Below, one piece after another: positions 62,603 through 64,000 of a stretch of 64,000 nt of DNA. The stretch is from Variovorax brevis. GTDB taxonomy: Bacteria; Pseudomonadota; Gammaproteobacteria; Burkholderiales; Burkholderiaceae_C. The notes beneath the pieces are model-generated. The model ran no database searches. It saw only the letters and a list, made by a program, of their open reading frames with translations, and was not told where the DNA came from. Positions within the stretch are counted from its first letter, which is position 1. Every line of letters starts with the position of its first letter. The translations under genes were made by a program, and so were the position numbers. The stretch is taken from NCBI RefSeq assembly GCF_030317105.1, contig NZ_JASZYG010000004.1:558001-622000 (forward strand). The letters run 5' to 3'.

Positions 62603-64000
62603 GCACGGGCACGACCTCGCACGCCGGCATTGCACACCGCGGGATGATCACCATCTCGATCATGCTGGCGACGATCATGCAGGCGCTGGACACGACCATC
62701 GCCAACGTCGCACTGCCCCACATGCAGGGCAGCCTGCAGGCCTCGCAGGACCAGATCACCTGGGTGCTGACCTCCTACATCGTGGCCTCGGCCATCGCGC
62801 TGCCGCTCACGGGCTGGCTGTGCGGGCAATGGGGGCGACGCAAGGTCTTCATCATTTCGGTGGTGGGCTTCACCATTGCATCGGCGTTGTGCGGGGTGGC
62901 GAGCTCGCTGGTCGGCATCGTTGCGGCGCGGCTCTTGCAAGGGGTGTTCGGCGCGGCGCTGGTGCCGCTGTCGCAGGCGGTGCTGCTGGACATCAACCCG
63001 CGTGAAAAGGTCGGCCAGGCCATGGCGATCTGGGGCGCCGGCATCATGGTCGGGCCCATCCTCGGGCCGCTGCTGGGCGGCTGGCTCACGGAGAACCTCG
63101 ACTGGCGTTGGGTGTTCTTCATCAACCTGCCGGTGGGCATCTTCGCCTTGTGGGGCATCGCGCGCTACCTGCCGGAGAGCCGGCCGCAAGGCGAGAAGCT
63201 GGACATCTTCGGCTTCGTGACGCTGAGCCTTGCCATCGGCATGCTGCAACTCTTTCTTGATCGCGGCGAGCAACTGGACTGGTTCGACTCGTGGGAAATC
63301 AAGCTCGAAGCCGCTGCCGCGCTGATCGCCTTTGCCTTCTTCGTGGTGCACACGTGGACGGTGCAGGGCGTGTCGTTTTTCGACCGCGACCTGCTCAAGG
63401 ACCGCAACTTCGTCACCGGCCTGCTGTTCGCCTTCATCGTGGGCATGATCCTGTTTGCGACGATGGCCTTGCTGCCGAGCTTCCTGCAGGGCCTGATGGG
63501 CTATCCGGTGGTTTACACCGGCGCGGTGACGGCACCGCGGGGCATCGGGACCATGATCGCGATGATCATCGTGGGCCGGCTGGTGCAGCGCTTCGACGTG
63601 CGCGCCATCATGGCCGTCGGCTTCACGCTCACCGCATTCTCGCTGTGGCAGATGACGCGCCTCACGCTGCAGATGGACAGCACGCTGATCGTCTTCTCCG
63701 GCTTCGTTCAGGGGCTGGGCATCGGCTTCACGTTCGTGCCGCTGTCGACTGCCACCTTCGCCACGCTGGCGCCGCGCCTTCGGCACCAGGGCACGCCGGT
63801 GTTCAGCCTGCTGCGCAACATCGGCAGCAGCGTGGGCATCTCGATCGTGCAGGCGCTGCTCACCGAAGGTTCGGGCAAGGCGCATGCGGAGATCGCTGCG
63901 ACGCTGGTTCCAGGCAACCAGGGGCTCATCAACCTGCCCTCGCTCATGAACCCGGGCACGCTCAGCGGGCTGGCGGTGCTCAACAACGAAGTCACGCGAC
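62599..64000 (+). CDS. DHA2-type (EmrB/QacA) multidrug efflux transporter, 3' end outside the window
   Basis: At least 467 aa are visible and the frame runs off the window end. It starts at TTG, supported by an AGGAG ribosome site eight bases upstream; the first ATG comes 15 codons later. MFS signatures include MQALDTTIANVALPHMQGSL with Asp in TM1 and the motif-A region GWLCGQWGRRKVFIIS. LQASQDQITWVLTSYIVASA is typical of the 14-helix EmrB group. EmrB usually partners a membrane-fusion protein (EmrA), which would lie downstream if present. Coupled to the MarR gene. Confidence 0.88.
   Translation, partial: MSTGTTSHAGIAHRGMITISIMLATIMQALDTTIANVALPHMQGSLQASQDQITWVLTSYIVASAIALPLTGWLCGQWGRRKVFIISVVGFTIASALCGVASSLVGIVAARLLQGVFGAALVPLSQAVLLDINPREKVGQAMAIWGAGIMVGPILGPLLGGWLTENLDWRWVFFINLPVGIFALWGIARYLPESRPQGEKLDIFGFVTLSLAIGMLQLFLDRGEQLDWFDSWEIKLEAAAALIAFAFFVVHTWTVQGVSFFDRDLLKDRNFVTGLLFAFIVGMILFATMALLPSFLQGLMGYPVVYTGAVTAPRGIGTMIAMIIVGRLVQRFDVRAIMAVGFTLTAFSLWQMTRLTLQMDSTLIVFSGFVQGLGIGFTFVPLSTATFATLAPRLRHQGTPVFSLLRNIGSSVGISIVQALLTEGSGKAHAEIAATLVPGNQGLINLPSLMNPGTLSGLAVLNNEVTR

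Overview
The window is a contiguous piece of a high-GC betaproteobacterial chromosome. Gene content and order point to Burkholderiales, family Comamonadaceae, most likely Variovorax or a close relative. The supporting blocks are dxs-ispA-xseB; polA followed by a DUF2782-like gene, thrB and a BPSS1780-type membrane protein; pilBCD-coaE-zapD-yacG; and secA-argJ-DUF815-NUDIX. The genus is inferred from recognition, not from a database comparison. I see no insertion sequence, prophage, integron or CRISPR array.

Layout. 1-6271: the end of an AcoR-like regulator, a two-component pair (membrane sensor kinase plus NtrC-type regulator), and a divergent DUF4166/TIGR01777 operon with a good sigma-54 promoter and an upstream palindrome. 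6290-10321: an NTF2-like protein, a tungstate ABC transporter (tupB-tupC-tupA) and its divergent ModE-like regulator. 10318-16026: a solitary EgtB/SenA-like enzyme, TRAP permease genes, two small hypotheticals and a convergent TRAP solute receptor. 16119-19209: dxs-ispA-xseB. 19395-27631: a Rieske oxygenase, an EamA transporter, a sulfurtransferase, an FAD oxygenase without a canonical start codon, a small acidic protein, a ZIP transporter, an amino-acid-binding protein and a DadA-like oxidase. 27940-36636: polA, thrB, uvrD and guaC with structured leader RNA. 36671-38616: an alpha/beta hydrolase, tRNA-Ala(CGC), a DUF4124 protein and tRNA-Lys(CTT).

38638-49577 is a bidirectional catabolic cluster centred on an IclR regulator. 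One arm encodes the IclR and ArsR regulators, two acyl-CoA dehydrogenases and a CoA ligase. The other encodes a thiolase, an enoyl-CoA hydratase/3-hydroxyacyl-CoA dehydrogenase fusion, an SDR and an aldehyde-dehydrogenase homologue whose catalytic Cys is Ser. Together these cover CoA activation and a full beta-oxidation turn of an unidentified acid. 49865-55379 holds type IV pilus export genes with coaE, zapD and yacG. 55380-56151 is a non-coding stretch rich in inverted repeats. 56152-61585 holds NUDIX, DUF815, argJ and secA. The window ends with a DUF721 protein and a MarR/DHA2 efflux pair whose operator covers the marR start codon.

Most notable: (i) the sigma-54 promoter and palindrome linking the two-component system to the DUF4166/TIGR01777 operon; (ii) a repeat family that starts one base after the stop codons of two unrelated genes; (iii) the inverted-repeat island after yacG; (iv) the Cys-to-Ser aldehyde dehydrogenase; (v) the terminator and alternative pairing in the guaC leader; (vi) the near-leaderless, self-overlapping marR control region. 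All function calls come from reading motifs; nothing was searched or folded computationally.
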